Notes: generated by a model from the sequence alone, not told the origin. DNA of 7,989 nucleotides from an uncultured Prevotellaceae bacterium (GCA_945787625.1 CALZJL010000051.1:1-7989), one strand, 5' to 3'; shown: positions 1 through 6,765, counted from the stretch's first letter. Translations and numbers: made by a program.

Positions 1-1431
1 GCACAGATAAGTCACCTCGTACGGAGCACCCCCGAAGCCGAGGGTCTTGACTCGCGCTATGTCAGGCAGTTTTTCGACAGCCTGATGTCAGCCAAGAGCA
101 CCTATATCCACTCTTGTATAATCATGCGCCACGGACACGTCATCGCCGAAATATACCCCAGCCCATGGAAGAAAGAGTATGGCAGCACCATGTACTCCAC
201 CTCCAAGACCTTTACAGCTGCAGCCGTCGGAATGTGCATACAGGATAGCATCCTCTCGCTCAACGACTCGATAGGCAAATACCTGTCCCAATACATTGAC
301 TCACTCACTTCCGACACCATACGCAACATACGCATTCGCGACCTGCTAACCATGGAAAGCGGCCTTGCCGTCGACACGAGAATGCGCACCTATGAGACCA
401 ACTGGCTCAGGGCCTATCTCAACACCAGACCCAAGGCTGCACCAGGTGAGTTGTGGGCGTATGACAGCATAGACACCTACATACTCTCGGCTATAATCCA
501 GACAGTCACGGGCATGACCCTCATGGACTTCCTACAGGAGCGGCTGTTCGTACCTTTGGGCATACACGAAGCTGCGTGGGAAGAAAGTCCCGAGGGTATC
601 AGCTGTGGAGGTTGGGGACTCTACATGAAGCCCGAAAGCATGGCGCGCTTCGGTCAGCTGCTGCTCCGCGGAGGCATACAGCATGGAGTCCAACTCATAC
701 CATCGTGGTGGGTCAAGGAGATGATGACCACCCAGACAGAGCGTAAGAACTATGGATATCAGATGTGGCAGTTCAAAGACGAAGGCTGGGCTCAAGCCAA
801 CGGGGCCTACGGACAATATATCTACGTGATGCCTGCCGAAGACATGGTCATCACCATCACGCAATGCAACCACGGCAACGTCCCCTTCCACCGCTGGATA
901 AACAACCTGCTCTCGCGCAACTGCTGTCCACGTCCCCTCACCCCTGGAGCCAACCTCACCGAACTCCGCAAAGCCCAACAGTCATACCACCTCCGTCCCA
1001 TACGCGGTGAGCGGCAAAGCCCCAAATACAACCACCGGAACATCTCGCTCGCCCTTGCCGACAACATGCTCGGCTGGACATCGCTCGTCATAAACCTCAG
1101 CTACGAAGGCGTCAGACTGCGCGTCACCGACAAGCAACGCCGCACCTACAATATCAAGCTCGGCTACAACGAATGGATCGAAAGCGAGATAAACGGCAAT
1201 CCCTACTGCCCGCGCCCGTTCATGAACAACTTCTCCAACCTGCCCAAGACGTGGCACGTAGCAGGTTCCTACGCATGGAGCGATCCCAACACCCTCAATC
1301 TGCGACTTCATTGGGTAGACTGGATCTCCAGTGCCGACATCAGCATACGCCTGCAGGGCGCACGCGCCACTCTCGTGGTCAAGCCTCAGGACACGGGCAA
1401 AGGCCTGCGCACCAACGCCTGGCTAAAATAG
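1..1431 (+). CDS. Serine hydrolase, class C beta-lactamase/esterase superfamily (5' partial)
   Basis: The reading frame is open from base 1, so the gene starts upstream. The in-frame ATG at 85 is probably internal, because residues encoded before it (RSTPEAEGLDSRYV) match the usual N-terminal region of this family. Counting from the first codon in the window, S66-T-S-K69 is the SxxK nucleophile/base motif. Y154-D-S156 sits where the family usually has YxN, so the third residue is Ser instead of Asn. GGWGLYMKP (203-211) and GAYGQY (268-273) match family blocks, the latter near the usual HxG/KTG strand. The last 160 or so residues form an extra, probably beta-rich C-terminal domain. The family includes esterases, D-aminopeptidases and penicillin-binding-like enzymes; the substrate cannot be told from sequence, and antibiotic resistance should not be assumed. 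The signal peptide, if any, lies outside the window. It converges on the lipoprotein gene and appears unrelated to the B12 genes. Confidence 0.9.
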   Translation, partial: AQISHLVRSTPEAEGLDSRYVRQFFDSLMSAKSTYIHSCIIMRHGHVIAEIYPSPWKKEYGSTMYSTSKTFTAAAVGMCIQDSILSLNDSIGKYLSQYIDSLTSDTIRNIRIRDLLTMESGLAVDTRMRTYETNWLRAYLNTRPKAAPGELWAYDSIDTYILSAIIQTVTGMTLMDFLQERLFVPLGIHEAAWEESPEGISCGGWGLYMKPESMARFGQLLLRGGIQHGVQLIPSWWVKEMMTTQTERKNYGYQMWQFKDEGWAQANGAYGQYIYVMPAEDMVITITQCNHGNVPFHRWINNLLSRNCCPRPLTPGANLTELRKAQQSYHLRPIRGERQSPKYNHRNISLALADNMLGWTSLVINLSYEGVRLRVTDKQRRTYNIKLGYNEWIESEINGNPYCPRPFMNNFSNLPKTWHVAGSYAWSDPNTLNLRLHWVDWISSADISIRLQGARATLVVKPQDTGKGLRTNAWLK

Positions 1432-2016
1432 GCGTACAGAGACATTGTCTAGATAGACCAGCGGCACATTGCCATCCTTGGCTGGGTTAAACGCCACCAC
1501 CGTCAGGCTCTTCAGGGGAGAATACGTTTTTGCGCTGACATCATAGCTGAGCATGGCCAAATCCACCCTTACCCACATAGGGTAGCCGCTGTCAGCGTTC
1601 ACCTCGCGAGTCAGCTCGACCGTCACGGAGCGACTCACATCATTACCCTCCTTGCCTACAAAGGTACCCTCAAACCTCACATTTGCCACTTCCGACGCAC
1701 AGCACACATACACCGCATCGTATACGTACGCAGAATTGCCCTGTTCGTCTGCATCAAACGAGAATTCGATAGGTCGTTCAGAAATCTGCACGCAATTTTT
1801 GGAGCCGTCATAGCCAATGCCCTCTCCGGTCACAACGTTTACCGGCTGCAGTAAATCCCAGATACCGACAGGCATATCCTCTTCAAAAGTGTTGGTCACG
1901 ACAGCATAATCAGGCGTAAAATTTTCGTCATACTGATTGCAGCCACTACACAAGATGAGAGTCAAAACAGCTCCAAATACGACGCTTCCTTTTCCCTTTA
2001 CACTAATATTTTTCAT
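1423..2016 (-). CDS. Small surface-type lipoprotein, possible accessory protein of the B12 locus
   Basis: This is a predicted 197-residue lipoprotein. Residues 1-25 form a signal peptide (basic start, hydrophobic core at about 11-22) ending in a slightly atypical lipobox, C23-S-G-C26, with Cys26 as the lipid anchor. The next residues, NQYDEN, put an acidic pair close after the cysteine, which resembles Bacteroidota lipoprotein export signals and suggests surface display. The rest looks like a beta-sandwich; the tail from about 171, ending in YLDNVSVRLF, recalls galactose-binding-like or carbohydrate-binding domains, but I do not recognise a named family. The ATG at 2016 was preferred to an in-frame TTG at 2028 because GGAGA stands 5 nt before it. 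Its position after btuB-btuG and the surface protein suggests a role in cobamide capture, but a separate promoter means it may be independently expressed. Its last 9 bp overlap the convergent hydrolase gene. Confidence 0.82.
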   Translation of the reverse strand: MKNISVKGKGSVVFGAVLTLILCSGCNQYDENFTPDYAVVTNTFEEDMPVGIWDLLQPVNVVTGEGIGYDGSKNCVQISERPIEFSFDADEQGNSAYVYDAVYVCCASEVANVRFEGTFVGKEGNDVSRSVTVELTREVNADSGYPMWVRVDLAMLSYDVSAKTYSPLKSLTVVAFNPAKDGNVPLVYLDNVSVRLF

Positions 2017-2021
2017 ACAAA

Positions 2022-2026
2022 TCTCC
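2022..2026 (-). promoter_or_regulatory. Shine-Dalgarno sequence deciding the lipoprotein start
   Basis: The minus strand reads GGAGA, then TTTGT, then ATG at 2016. The 5-nt spacing is suitable, and this favours the 2016 ATG over the TTG at 2028, which lies upstream of the SD. Confidence 0.6.
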
Positions 2027-2050
2027 AATCAGTCTGACATTTTTCGTGCC

Positions 2051-2081
2051 CAAAGTTACGAATAAGTGGGAACAAATCCAA
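2051..2081 (-). promoter_or_regulatory. Bacteroidota-type promoter for the small lipoprotein gene
   Basis: On the minus strand TAACTTTG (2058-2051) matches the Bacteroidota -7 consensus TAnnTTTG exactly. TTGG (2081-2078) lies 19 nt upstream, the spacing expected for the -33 TTTG-like box, with a partial match. Transcription would begin near 2046, giving a leader of about 30 nt that contains the GGAGA site. The promoter directly abuts the palindromic repeat on its upstream side, so the lipoprotein gene could be expressed apart from the upstream genes. This is pattern matching only. Confidence 0.6.
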
Positions 2082-2212
2082 GTTTTGTTGTTTAGTTTTT
2101 TTGGCTATTTGGTTGTTTGGGTCTTTTGTTGTTTGTTTTGGTATACGGTTATCGTAGTCATTAGAACCAACTAAACCACCAAACCACCAAATAACTAAAA
2201 AACTAAAAAACC
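2082..2212. repeat. Intergenic palindromic repeat, copy 1
   Basis: A low-complexity T/G-rich left arm and A/C-rich right arm flank an apex. TATTTGGTTGTTTGG (2106-2120) pairs with 2179-2193 with one mismatch, and pairing continues imperfectly through runs of T and A. The apex includes a 22-nt core at 2155-2176 (containing TTAGAACCAACTAAAC) that matches 21 of 22 bases at 3290-3311 in copy 2, in the same orientation. The right arm extends past the stop codon into the 3' end of the surface-protein gene. Together with the promoter and leader, this accounts for the gap between the two genes. It is probably a dispersed element rather than a terminator, since no U-tract follows the arm in the direction of transcription. 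Confidence 0.8.
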
Positions 2213-3223
2213 ATTGACTATCATCACTCCTTCATATTTCCCTCTCACCCTGCGCCCCATGAGATCATACATCTCAGAGGTTCGTCCGCTTACATCAGTC
2301 CGTATCAAGTCAATACTCGTAGGAATCTCCTCAGGATGCAAGTCTTCAGCACCAGCAAACTCCGTACTCGTCTCGCCAATCATAGGCATACACTGGTTCA
2401 CAGCACAATATACTCTTACAAAATCGACATGGTCAAGGCTGACACGACGACGGTTCCTGTCTACAGCCCAATCCAAATTGAAGCAACAGGCTGGGTTTCT
2501 TTCGCCGCCTACATAGTTAGGCAAATTATCAACATAACCGAAACGCAACGCACGCAACACGCACAACGTCCCTCTGTAGTAGGCATTCCCCGGCAGCAAC
2601 GTGCCGCTAAACGTGATTTGTCCCTCGTCGGCAAGCCACATGGGGAAATACTCCTGCGAATGAAAGGCATTGCGTTCGACCGCACCCGTCTGCCCCCGGT
2701 TGTCTGTCCAAGGTACAGACTCCATAGGCGCATAGGTATACGTTATTTCATACCCGTAGTCTACCTTGCCCACACTGTCAACATCAGCAGAGCCACTCAG
2801 CTCATACCATTCATCGTCAGGCAGTCCGTTGCCGTTGTCATCCACGCTGACCATCACGATGCCAGGCTCGCTATTGCCCCCGTCGTCCGCACTTGACGAG
2901 ATGAAGGCATTTCCCTTGATAAACAGGTCGTACTGTCCCGGCACATTGACCAATGGGTGGTCAAAACCGAACGTAATGTATCCACCATAAGCCCCCAGAC
3001 AAACCATACTGGCATCATCACCTACGAGCAGTTCCTCACACTTGGCGATCATTTCCGCCTCACCGTCACCTTCCTCCCACTCAGGCATGGTATTGACAAA
3101 CTGTCCGGGAGCAGGACGATATTCATACACCTTGGTGATGTACGGATTGCTGCTTTGGGAGTAAACACCAGCCGCCATAGACAAAGTAGCGACAAAAGTA
3201 CCTATTCGCAAGTTTAGATTCAT
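2195..3223 (-). CDS. Secreted cell-surface protein of the Bacteroidota B12-uptake locus, with type IX-like C-terminal tail
   Basis: This 342-residue protein starts with a signal peptide (about 1-23, cleavage near YSQ) and has no lipobox cysteine. YRPAPGQFVNT (35-45), YGGYITFGFDHP (79-90), SEPGIVMVSVDDNGNG (118-133) and DFVRVYCAVNQ (267-277) followed by GETSTEFAGAEDLH (283-296) are typical of a surface-protein family that I recall beside btuB/btuG in gut Bacteroidota. DDNGNGLPDD (128-137) resembles an Asp/Asn-rich calcium-binding loop. The C-terminus (about 312-338), with MYDLMGRRV and GVMIVNG, resembles a short type IX secretion sorting tail, but it ends FLVF where KK-rich endings are usual. 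Those last residues and the TAG stop are encoded by the repeat of copy 1. The biochemical role is not established; binding of cobamide or assistance to BtuBG is an inference from context. The ATG at 3223 has no SD and follows an A-rich, G-free leader. Confidence 0.85.
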   Translation of the reverse strand: MNLNLRIGTFVATLSMAAGVYSQSSNPYITKVYEYRPAPGQFVNTMPEWEEGDGEAEMIAKCEELLVGDDASMVCLGAYGGYITFGFDHPLVNVPGQYDLFIKGNAFISSSADDGGNSEPGIVMVSVDDNGNGLPDDEWYELSGSADVDSVGKVDYGYEITYTYAPMESVPWTDNRGQTGAVERNAFHSQEYFPMWLADEGQITFSGTLLPGNAYYRGTLCVLRALRFGYVDNLPNYVGGERNPACCFNLDWAVDRNRRRVSLDHVDFVRVYCAVNQCMPMIGETSTEFAGAEDLHPEEIPTSIDLIRTDVSGRTSEMYDLMGRRVRGKYEGVMIVNGFLVF

Positions 3224-3270
3224 TTTTTGTTATTTTGTTATTTTGTTGTTTGGTTGTTTGTTTTGTTATT
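3224..3270 (-). promoter_or_regulatory. G-free A-rich translation leader made by repeat copy 2
   Basis: The 47 nt immediately before the surface-protein ATG contain no G on the coding strand and consist of AACAAAAT- and CCAAACAA-like units. There is no SD. In Bacteroidota, A-rich unstructured leaders commonly favour initiation, so this arm of the repeat probably acts as the leader. However, it could also pair with the opposite arm of the element. Confidence 0.5.
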
Positions 3271-3340
3271 CTTGTTGGTTGGTCGTGGATAGTCGTTAGA
3301 ACCAACTAAACAACTAAATAACCAAACAACCAAACAACAA
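3224..3340. repeat. Intergenic palindromic repeat, copy 2, with 18-bp perfect inverted repeat
   Basis: TTGTTGTTTGGTTGTTTG at 3243-3260 is the exact reverse complement of 3323-3340. Between the arms, GTTGGTTGGT and AACCAACTAAAC allow further imperfect pairing. The core at 3290-3311 is shared with copy 1 (21 of 22 bases). The element fills the whole gap between the btuG stop codon and the surface-protein start: one arm begins at the base after the btuG TGA, and the other ends at the base before the ATG. The transcribed second arm is followed by A-rich sequence, not a U-tract, so it is not a standard intrinsic terminator. No TAnnTTTG promoter box is visible on the coding strand here. Confidence 0.85.
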
Positions 3341-4495
3341 TCAATATACAAAAACTATATGCGCAGGAATATCTCCAGTACGCACGTCCCATTTCAGTAT
3401 ACCGTCAGCCCCATAGCAGAACAGCCTCCCTGGGTTGACGTAATTCTTGGCATCGCCAATCAATATTTCATCATTGGTCGGATTGACCGCAATAGAGTAG
3501 GGCATCGAAATCCTCGCATCAGAACCGTCAGAGATGAAGCCCCGATTCACTGCCGAAGCCCTGTTGACGTCGATGATTCCATACGTGACATCATTCTGAT
3601 ACGTGATGTAAGAGAACTGGTTGCCGACATAATAAATCGAGTCTCCGCAGAGACACATGGACGACACCGGCACCTTAGCACCATATTCGTCAGTCACCTC
3701 ACGTACCCGAGGAGAGTCACCACCGAGATTGTCAACCACATAGAGCGAAGCCATCGTATCATAATAATCACCCCTGCTTGTCACCCACAAGCGTCCCATA
3801 CGGTCAGCAAGCACATTGTGCAGATTCACCGCCACGCTTATTCTCCCCACCTCGCTGAATGTGGCAATATCAACGACAGACAAAGTGTTCTCGTAGTTCT
3901 CAGGCATATACCCACCGCTGTTAGCCACATAGATGCGACCGCCGACCACAGCGATCCCGTCTGGCTGGAACCCCACCACACACCTGTCTACCACCTCAAG
4001 CGTAGCCGTATCAATCTTGGCTACATAGCCTAACTGCTTATAGTCAGGATCTATCTGTACCGGTCCGGCATAACTCGTACAATACGCATATCCCCCATTA
4101 AAAGCGATATAGCGGCAATTGGGAATATCCACCTGTCCGATACGCCGTGCACTACCAGCGTCCATCACCTCGATCTTGTTGCTGCAATTCACTACAGCCC
4201 ACAACTTCGAGCCGTATATCTGCAAGTCGTTGCCCACATCGCCCAGCTCCTTGACCACATCAGGATTGGCATTCCCATAAATATTACGCGTATACGTGGC
4301 CGTCCCATAGTCATAAAAGTCGAGAGTACACTTGTTGCTCCCCATATTACCCTCGTTGAGCAGATAAAATCCCGTGACCGGCCCTTGCTGCACCTCGCCC
4401 CTGTCTTCCTCTTCGACTGGGAATATCATCACATCATGGCGGCACGAAACCACAGCCATGCAGGCGAGTAACACTATTATTATCCTACATCTCAT
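3341..4495 (-). CDS. btuG: BtuG-like surface lipoprotein that captures vitamin B12 (YncE-like beta-propeller)
   Basis: The 384-residue product has a lipoprotein signal peptide (1-17) with lipobox V-V-S-C18. An acidic run, EEED (28-31), follows about ten residues later. From about 42 the sequence GFYLLNEGNMGSNKCTLDFYDY, here recognised in pieces, begins a beta-propeller of YncE type. Blade-like repeats include KIEVMDAGSARRIGQVDIP (107-125), YVAKIDTATLEVVD (157-170) and TLSVVDIATFSEVG (204-217). SGGY (193-196), SRGDYY (240-245) and the ending WDVRTGDIPAH also fit BtuG. The characterised homologue, BtuG2 of Bacteroides thetaiotaomicron, binds cobalamin very tightly on the cell surface and forms a stable complex with BtuB, acting as its lid. 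The start codon overlaps the btuB stop as ATGA, so the two are probably translationally coupled. This agrees with a one-to-one complex. Confidence 0.92.
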   Translation of the reverse strand: MRCRIIIVLLACMAVVSCRHDVMIFPVEEEDRGEVQQGPVTGFYLLNEGNMGSNKCTLDFYDYGTATYTRNIYGNANPDVVKELGDVGNDLQIYGSKLWAVVNCSNKIEVMDAGSARRIGQVDIPNCRYIAFNGGYAYCTSYAGPVQIDPDYKQLGYVAKIDTATLEVVDRCVVGFQPDGIAVVGGRIYVANSGGYMPENYENTLSVVDIATFSEVGRISVAVNLHNVLADRMGRLWVTSRGDYYDTMASLYVVDNLGGDSPRVREVTDEYGAKVPVSSMCLCGDSIYYVGNQFSYITYQNDVTYGIIDVNRASAVNRGFISDGSDARISMPYSIAVNPTNDEILIGDAKNYVNPGRLFCYGADGILKWDVRTGDIPAHIVFVY

Positions 4496-6537
4496 AATTC
4501 AATCCTCATCACCCCCTTCCAGTTACGACCGGGCATAGGATAGTTCAATACCACCTCATACTGCTGGTCAAAGACATTGTTACACTCCAAGGCGAGAGTC
4601 ACACACTTAGGCAAGCCCCTCTTGCCCCTCCACCCCGCAAACACATGAGTATAGCTTAGGCTGAGATCATGAGTGTACCATGGCTGCTCGTAGTTCTCGC
4701 GAATGTTCGCACTCGAATGATAACGCTCACCCACATAGACAAACGAATAATTGAGCGAAAGCCCTCTCCACGCCAAATTGCCCACCACGCTACCGCTATG
4801 CCAGGGAATATACGCTATCTGCCCCCCATACGTGCCCGAATAGGTATCATTGTCCTCAGGGTCAGTCATATCCATGGCCCTCTGGTATGTATAGTTGGCA
4901 CACAACGTCAGACTCACGTCGCTACACAGGCGCAACACCATCTCGGCCGTCGCCTCAAATCCAGCAATACGCACCTTGCCGATATTCATCATCATCCATC
5001 GATACTGACCGCTACCCTTAGGTATTGCCACAATCTTGTTGTCCACCATATTGTAATACCCGTCTGCCTTGACCTCAAGATGTCGCAGCCAGCCACTATG
5101 CCAATCCTGTGAATATATCCCCCCAAGGTCGAACTGCTGTGTGTCCTCAGGCTCAAGCTTGGAATTGCCTACCTCCGTATAATACAGGTCATTAAACGTA
5201 GGCATACGGAAGATCTTCTTATAAAAGGCACGCAACGACAGATCAGCCTCTCCCCTAAGCAGGGCATAGCTCAAGTATAGTGCTGGAGTCCATCGGCTGA
5301 GAGCCGAACTCTCCGACACGCTGGAGTCAAACACATTCGTACCCAACACACTTGCCAGAGCCTTGAATCTCCCCACTTCATATTGCGACGCAAAAGCCAC
5401 GAGCAGAGAGTTACGCCTCGGGTATTTGAAATTTACCAAATTAGCCGACAATGTGTTATACTGATAGTCTGCGCTCACACTTGCCTCCCAACCACGGGAA
5501 ATGGTAAAATGATTCACAGCCGACAGATATAATTCGTGTTGTGCAAACTTGTTGTCAATATACATCGTCGTAGTGTCGGGATTAAGATACCGCAACCAAT
5601 CATAGGCATACTTCGCAGAAAGCTGCAATTTATAACGGTCCGACACGTGATGAGTCCACTGCCCCTGCACAAAGGCATTACGATCCCATTGTCGCTGGGC
5701 GAAATGCCATACATTGTTGACGATAGCGCCAGGGATTCCCCTCTCACTGTCATAATAATACGCCTTGGCGTTCCATGTTCCACGCTTCGTCATGCCAAAG
5801 ACGCTCCCCTCATAGCGCATAGCCCTGATGTCCCCGTTCTGACGCACAGCCGTAGTATCCCACGCCACCACTCCCGAAGGCAGCACCCTACGGTACCTGA
5901 AGCTATACTTCCCCGACGCCCCCAGATACTCTGCACTCAGACTCGAAGATACTCTCCCAGACCATTTCTGCTCCCACACCAATGCAGGATTTATCTGTCC
6001 GAAACTTCCACCCTTGAGTACAAATCTCAGGTTGAACCTCTCGCCATATTCAAACCTCGGTCTTCGAGTCCGGATATACACAGAGCCGCTCGTACCAAAA
6101 TCACGGGCACTTTGAAACAATTGAGCCTTCTGACCGTTATACAGAGCTATCTCTTCGACATTCTCCAACGAGAACCGCCCAAGATCTACAAGACCATTCT
6201 GGGCATTTCCCAACTGTATGCCATCATAAAATACCCCCATGTGATTAGACCCCATACTACGTACGTCCACTGTCTTGAGACCACCCACACCCCCATAATC
6301 CTTTATCTGCACACCACTGAAATAACGCATCGCATCTGCCACCGAGAACGACGACAAAGCCTCAAGCCTTTTCCCCGAAAGACGCTGACTGGGGACAATC
6401 TCTTCGCTCCTCCTGCCATACACCGTCAGCTCACGCATACTGCTTGTCTCAGAATCTGCGCACACAGAATCCCTCTCCTGAGCCATAGTCAGGAGAGGGA
6501 ATATCATAAGCAATATTATAGTCAGTCCAGATTTCAC
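4492..6537 (-). CDS. btuB: BtuB-like TonB-dependent outer-membrane receptor for vitamin B12/cobamides
   Basis: The 681-residue product is a 22-stranded-barrel type receptor that imports cobamides across the outer membrane using TonB energy. A signal peptide spans 1-19 (KSGLTIILLMIFPLLTMA, Gln20 mature end). ELTVYGRR (36-43) is the likely TonB box. The plug domain covers about 45-150, with DAMRYFSGVQIKDYGG (68-83), VDVRSMGSNHMGVFYDGIQ (90-108) and NVEEIALYNGQ (126-136). The barrel ends with NNVFDQQYEVVLNYPMPGRNW, here seen in two parts, close to the BtuB ending. No SusC-type N-terminal carboxypeptidase-like domain precedes the plug. The GTG at 6537 was chosen because it gives a clean signal peptide and follows the upstream stop by 1 nt. 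A longer frame from GTG 6621 adds an Arg-rich stretch antisense to no gene but overlapping the small gene. The final residue is Leu, not the usual aromatic. Specificity is inferred mainly from its partner BtuG. Confidence 0.9.
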   Translation of the reverse strand: MKSGLTIILLMIFPLLTMAQERDSVCADSETSSMRELTVYGRRSEEIVPSQRLSGKRLEALSSFSVADAMRYFSGVQIKDYGGVGGLKTVDVRSMGSNHMGVFYDGIQLGNAQNGLVDLGRFSLENVEEIALYNGQKAQLFQSARDFGTSGSVYIRTRRPRFEYGERFNLRFVLKGGSFGQINPALVWEQKWSGRVSSSLSAEYLGASGKYSFRYRRVLPSGVVAWDTTAVRQNGDIRAMRYEGSVFGMTKRGTWNAKAYYYDSERGIPGAIVNNVWHFAQRQWDRNAFVQGQWTHHVSDRYKLQLSAKYAYDWLRYLNPDTTTMYIDNKFAQHELYLSAVNHFTISRGWEASVSADYQYNTLSANLVNFKYPRRNSLLVAFASQYEVGRFKALASVLGTNVFDSSVSESSALSRWTPALYLSYALLRGEADLSLRAFYKKIFRMPTFNDLYYTEVGNSKLEPEDTQQFDLGGIYSQDWHSGWLRHLEVKADGYYNMVDNKIVAIPKGSGQYRWMMMNIGKVRIAGFEATAEMVLRLCSDVSLTLCANYTYQRAMDMTDPEDNDTYSGTYGGQIAYIPWHSGSVVGNLAWRGLSLNYSFVYVGERYHSSANIRENYEQPWYTHDLSLSYTHVFAGWRGKRGLPKCVTLALECNNVFDQQYEVVLNYPMPGRNWKGVMRIEL
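4504..4507 (-). promoter_or_regulatory. Shine-Dalgarno sequence of btuG inside btuB
   Basis: GAGG lies 8 nt before the btuG ATG, within the last codons of btuB. It supports re-initiation at the ATGA overlap. Confidence 0.5.
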
Positions 6538-6538
6538 T

Positions 6539-6763
6539 TTAACCCTTACGCTGACTCGGACGGGCAGCACGCCTCGCACGAATCTCCGCTTTCTTCTTGG
6601 CAGCACCACTACCGTGAGCACCAGTGATATACTGCTTCTTTTTGGCTTTGGTCTTCACCTTAGTCCCCTCAGTAGCAGGTCTCACCTTCTTTGCACCACC
6701 ACGAAACGTGATACCGCCGAGAATTACAGAGTCTATATCATCACCACCGAAAACGCCAGACAT
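6539..6763 (-). CDS. Small highly basic protein of unknown function
   Basis: This is a predicted 74-residue protein that I do not recognise. Residues 1-20 are neutral to acidic and glycine-rich (GGDDIDSVILGGITF), with Asp8, Asp9 and Asp11. Residues 21-74 contain 19 Lys/Arg and only two Glu, in clusters such as KVKTKAKKK (35-43) and RARRAARPSQRKG (62-74). No signal peptide or membrane segment is visible, so it is probably cytoplasmic. Such a charge pattern suits binding of nucleic acid or ribosomes, but that is inference. Support for it being real is its position: ATG at 6763 is 9 nt after the formyltransferase stop, AGGTGA precedes it, and its stop is 1 nt before btuB. ATG 6763 was preferred to GTG 6769, which overlaps the SD. 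A non-coding spacer with chance ORF is less likely but possible. Confidence 0.68.
   Translation of the reverse strand: MSGVFGGDDIDSVILGGITFRGGAKKVRPATEGTKVKTKAKKKQYITGAHGSGAAKKKAEIRARRAARPSQRKG
6543..6547 (-). promoter_or_regulatory. SD-like site deciding the btuB GTG start
   Basis: AAGGG lies 5 nt before GTG at 6537, inside the last codons of the small basic gene. It supports this GTG over the upstream in-frame GTG at 6621. Confidence 0.5.
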
Positions 6764-6765
6764 AA

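Noticed and set aside
85..1431. ATG at 85 as the true start of the serine hydrolase
   Set aside because: The frame is open to base 1 and the upstream residues match the conserved N-terminal region of the family, so the gene begins outside the window.
2017..2028. TTG at 2028 as the lipoprotein start
   Set aside because: It would add four residues only, lies upstream of the GGAGA site, and the ATG at 2016 has proper spacing to it.
3224..3340. Intrinsic terminator or CRISPR array in the repeat regions
   Set aside because: The hairpin is low in GC and followed by A-rich sequence instead of a U-tract in the direction of the genes; there are no regular repeat-spacer units.
6538..6621. 28-residue N-terminal extension of BtuB from GTG 6621
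   Set aside because: It adds an Arg-rich stretch before a good signal peptide and overlaps the small basic gene; the GTG at 6537 has an SD-like site and gives a normal export signal.
5536..6627. Open frame of 363 codons on the plus strand, opposite btuB
   Set aside because: It is antisense to the plug and early barrel of BtuB, with His/Arg/Ile/Thr-rich, motif-free translation and no start signals.
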